Assembly (NCBI GenBank): GCA_007859995.1
Contig: SMSL01000018.1
Coordinates: 1 to 64,000 of the forward strand
Direction: 5' to 3'
From: Candidatus Brocadiaceae bacterium S225
Lineage (GTDB): Bacteria; Planctomycetota; Brocadiia; Brocadiales; Scalinduaceae
Length of the DNA stretch: 64,000 nt
Under the pieces are notes generated by a model. It did not search any database. It was not told the origin of the DNA and was given only the letters and a program-made list of their open reading frames with translations. A program made the position numbers and the translations under genes. Positions 63,022 to 64,000 of this stretch are shown piece after piece. Each line of letters opens with the position of its first letter. Position 1 is the first letter of the stretch.

Positions 63022-64000
63022 ATGACAAAACGAAAGAAGAAAACAAGGGCTGATAAAGAGGGTGGGGTGACGGGGGCTAAAGAAACAGCAAAATTAACTG
63101 GGAAGGAGACTGCAGCACACAAACCAACAGAAGCTAAACCCAAGGCCGATGCCAAAGATGATACCAGGTCCAAATCAAAGGCTAAATCAAAAGCCAAGCT
63201 CAAACCCAACATTCCTTCTGTCATTGTATCTCCTTTGGAGCATATAGATAAACCGGTGGATATTTCAAAAGATATTGATATTGGAATACCAGATAGAGAA
63301 GTCCTTGCTGAGAATTTGGAAGCCACACGGACAAATGATCAGGCAAGTGGTGTAACTGAAGCAATTCTCGAAGCCGCAGCTGAGACAGAAAGACTTACGG
63401 AGGACGCAGAAGGTTTACAGGCCGAAGACGAACAAGCGGATATCTTAGTTGAAACTGAAGACTCTGACGTAGTGGAAAGTCTAAGTCAGGATGCAGTGGA
63501 CACACAAACAGACAAGCTAACTGATGACGTGGCAGAATCATTTTTTGAAGCCTATGATACAACTGAAAGCACAACTGAGAAAGAAGATGACTTTCAAGCA
63601 GACAAAAAAGCGGGCGATCCGACTGAGGTGGATGTTGGAAGCTCCGATACTAAAATCCATACTGAGGGTTTGGAAGCCACACAGACGGATGATCAGGCGG
63701 GTGGTGTAACTGAAGCAATTCTTGAAGCCGCTGCCGAAACAGAAAGATTTGCGGAAGAAGCAGACGGTTTACAGGCCGAAGACGAACAAGCGGATATCTT
63801 AGTTGAAGCTGAAGACTCTGACGTAGCGGAAAGTCTAAGTCGGGATGCGATCGATATACAAACAGATAAGTTAACAGATGACGTGTCTGAATCTGTTGAT
63901 GCTGAAGCTCCAAAAGAGAAATTAGATAATACGAAGGCAGACAACCAGGCGGTTGAAGCTGTTTCTGAAAAAACGGTTACTGAAGACTCTGCTGAGAGTA
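63022..64000 (+). CDS. Long acidic repeat protein, 5' part
   Basis: An open frame from ATG 63022 runs off the window (326 codons so far). It opens with a basic, Lys-rich stretch (MTKRKKKTRADKEGGV), a Lys/Ala/Ser/Asp segment, a short hydrophobic island (NIPSVIVSPL), then highly acidic Glu/Asp/Ala/Thr repeats. A 118-residue unit (LEATRTNDQASGVTEAILEA, then AAETERL, LQAEDEQADILVE, SLSQDA, DKLTDDV) occurs at 63315 and again at 63669, exactly 354 bases apart. No signal peptide. It looks disordered or coiled-coil; a structural or nucleic-acid-interacting role is possible. Family unknown. Confidence 0.7.
   Translation, partial: MTKRKKKTRADKEGGVTGAKETAKLTGKETAAHKPTEAKPKADAKDDTRSKSKAKSKAKLKPNIPSVIVSPLEHIDKPVDISKDIDIGIPDREVLAENLEATRTNDQASGVTEAILEAAAETERLTEDAEGLQAEDEQADILVETEDSDVVESLSQDAVDTQTDKLTDDVAESFFEAYDTTESTTEKEDDFQADKKAGDPTEVDVGSSDTKIHTEGLEATQTDDQAGGVTEAILEAAAETERFAEEADGLQAEDEQADILVEAEDSDVAESLSRDAIDIQTDKLTDDVSESVDAEAPKEKLDNTKADNQAVEAVSEKTVTEDSAES
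63315..64000 (+). repeat. 354-bp in-frame tandem repeat
   Basis: Two similar units begin at 63315 and 63669 (shared TTTGGAAGCCACAC), with no change in length. A third may follow beyond the window. Confidence 0.75.

Noticed and set aside
1-64000. CRISPR arrays, tRNA or rRNA genes
   Set aside because: No regularly spaced short repeats and no tRNA cloverleaf or rRNA-like sequence seen in the intergenic regions by eye; a dedicated scan would settle this.

Overview
The window looks like a chromosomal segment of an anaerobic, autotrophic, c-type-cytochrome-rich bacterium. An anammox planctomycete (Brocadiales) fits best, and the low GC and gene mix would suit a Scalindua-like lineage. The pointers are an octaheme hydroxylamine-oxidoreductase-family protein, carbon monoxide dehydrogenase, pyruvate and 2-oxoacid:ferredoxin oxidoreductases, a NarK nitrate/nitrite carrier, several class II (c'-type) monoheme cytochromes and a heme-bearing sensor. 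The taxonomic call is inferred from gene content; no rRNA gene is present.

Layout. 1-7.6 kb is central carbon and ferredoxin metabolism: the 3' end of nifJ, cooS, a small cysteine protein, korA-korB and an NDH-2-like flavoprotein. 7.9-16.6 kb is a redox and nitrogen-stress island: octaheme HAO-like protein, hemerythrin, DsrE protein, DUF488 proteins, a uracil-DNA-glycosylase-like protein, a frameshifted VOC gene, aldo/keto reductase, three small heme c proteins and a small siroheme reductase with an altered cluster motif. 16.7-18.6 kb holds a secreted hydrolase and a second VOC protein, closed by a strong terminator. 19-26.3 kb, on the minus strand, is an efflux locus: TetR regulator, DoxX, adaptor, and an RND permease fused in one reading frame to its outer-membrane factor. 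26.6-34.3 kb has an adenylate cyclase, a broken receiver domain, a heme-Cache membrane sensor without an output domain, a PAS protein, NarK, and a duplicated TDT/SLAC1-type channel protein built from 1092-bp units.

34.3-41.6 kb holds small proteins, TerB, YchF, a 12-repeat MORN protein, an RlmI-like methyltransferase, a dead IS1634-type transposase and a candidate small RNA. 41.6-49.7 kb is a signalling locus: TonB receptor, two periplasmic binding proteins with no ABC permease or ATPase, a hybrid histidine kinase, a GAF-cyclase and a response regulator. 50-58 kb has a truncated toxin-like gene, mnmE with an atypical C-terminus, argJ, pyruvoyl arginine decarboxylase, purD, speD and speE, so a route from arginine to agmatine and spermidine is largely encoded. 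58.5-64 kb has tex, an iron-dependent alcohol dehydrogenase, a heme-binding-protein fragment and the start of a long acidic repeat protein that runs off the window.

The strongest candidates for something undescribed are (1) the heme-Cache / PAS / NarK / tandem-TDT operon, (2) the transporter-less binding-protein / histidine-kinase / cyclase operon behind a TonB receptor, and (3) the RND permease-OMF fusion with an internal lipobox. Several decayed genes and repeat remnants mark past mobile-element activity. I saw no tRNA, rRNA or CRISPR array.
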